Assembly: GCA_944548615.1 (NCBI GenBank)
Contig: OX155967.1
Span: forward strand, 21,754,752 to 21,818,751
Direction of reading: 5' to 3'
Source: Micropterix aruncella
Taxonomy: Eukaryota > Arthropoda > Insecta > Lepidoptera > Micropterigidae
Length of the DNA stretch: 64,000 bases
Every line of letters starts with the position of its first letter. Positions within the stretch are counted from its first letter, which is position 1. Positions 63,614-64,000 of this stretch are shown here, one piece after another. Position numbers and translations under genes: made by a program. The notes below the pieces were generated by a model. It was given only the letters and a program-made list of their open reading frames with translations. It was not told the DNA's origin and made no database searches.

Positions 63614-64000
63614 CATAGTTAGTTTTTTCCTGTGACTCATCATATGGCATAGAATACGTTACTCAGAAAGACGCTCTTGTCTACAGTAGGTACAGCTGAG
63701 TACAACTGATGCACATCTATTACTTTTCATTCAATTGTTGTGTTCTTCATCATAGTTGCAGTGTTTTACCACAGTTGTTGTATAGTAGCATTGTAAACGC
63801 ATCCTGATTAAAAATATATACGTATTATCCCACAAAATTATGACGTATTAATCGGATACTAATTCGCCACGATTCATATCAACATATGTTTTTTCTTTGC
63901 AATTTAGCATCCGCTTTAAAATGATACAAGCCAATTGGTTCACAGTAATAGAAACATCTGGTAGGTATCCAACAATCTTCCAAGGTTATACTAATATATT
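63614..64000. other. Unique flank right of the array
   Basis: No similarity to array modules or to element 2, and no recognised coding sequence. Confidence 0.6.

Overview
This is an AT-rich piece of an insect nuclear genome. Lepidoptera is my best guess, from the intron-split genes and the mix of PIF/Harbinger, piggyBac-like (TTAA), mariner-like (TA) and non-LTR fragments, but the window contains no diagnostic host gene. There are no bacterial-type operons, CRISPR arrays or recognisable RNA genes.

Layout. 1-7 kb: a broken YqaJ-type nuclease gene, a 173-bp AT microsatellite, an inverted repeat, a 952-bp non-autonomous TA element and two short tandem duplications. 7.1-9.35 kb: nothing I can identify. 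9.36-13.38 kb: a complete-looking DNA transposon (element 1). It has 34-38 bp terminal inverted repeats and a transposase-like gene of 858 codons that is open except for a single in-frame TGA. Its right end was duplicated together with a neighbouring TTAA element. 14.1-17.75 kb: a PIF/Harbinger transposase fragment abutting a reverse transcriptase fragment, a TTA-flanked MITE, and a well-formed six-exon Myb/SANT-like (zeste-type) gene on the minus strand. 19.7-21.04 kb: a foldback element, a perfect-stem hairpin, and a mariner-like element carrying a nested 5'-truncated non-LTR insertion with a 10-bp target duplication.

The main feature is 21,070-63,613, a roughly 42.5-kb array with higher-order organisation. 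It is built from a 755-bp module and a 440-bp module. Each holds a 140-bp exon-like segment with splice sites, whose predicted peptide resembles part of a HORMA domain (HORMAD/Hop1 meiotic family). A second, 3,019-bp DNA transposon (element 2) sits at the same base in seven 440-bp modules. It has terminal inverted repeats, a 4-bp AATG target duplication and a two-exon 688-aa transposase-like protein. All copies have the same orientation and reading frame and are nearly identical. The data fit one insertion followed by repeated amplification of satellite plus transposon. Two sub-types of interval (X and Y) alternate, and shared point differences record the order of amplification. The array ends abruptly inside the seventh transposon.

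Elements 1 and 2 encode related proteins: a CxxC knuckle, a FDLQ/YDLQ motif, a SD(T/N)C.GQ motif and an acidic third motif. This looks like a DDD/E RNase H-fold transposase of the kind I know from DUF7869-like proteins, and 4-bp target duplications are compatible with the Sola superfamily. Superfamily placement is inference. The array of exon copies plus transposon is the best candidate for an undescribed system. Its architecture recalls the TE-containing Su(Ste) repeats of Drosophila, which silence a homologous gene by small RNAs, but nothing in the sequence proves transcription or silencing.
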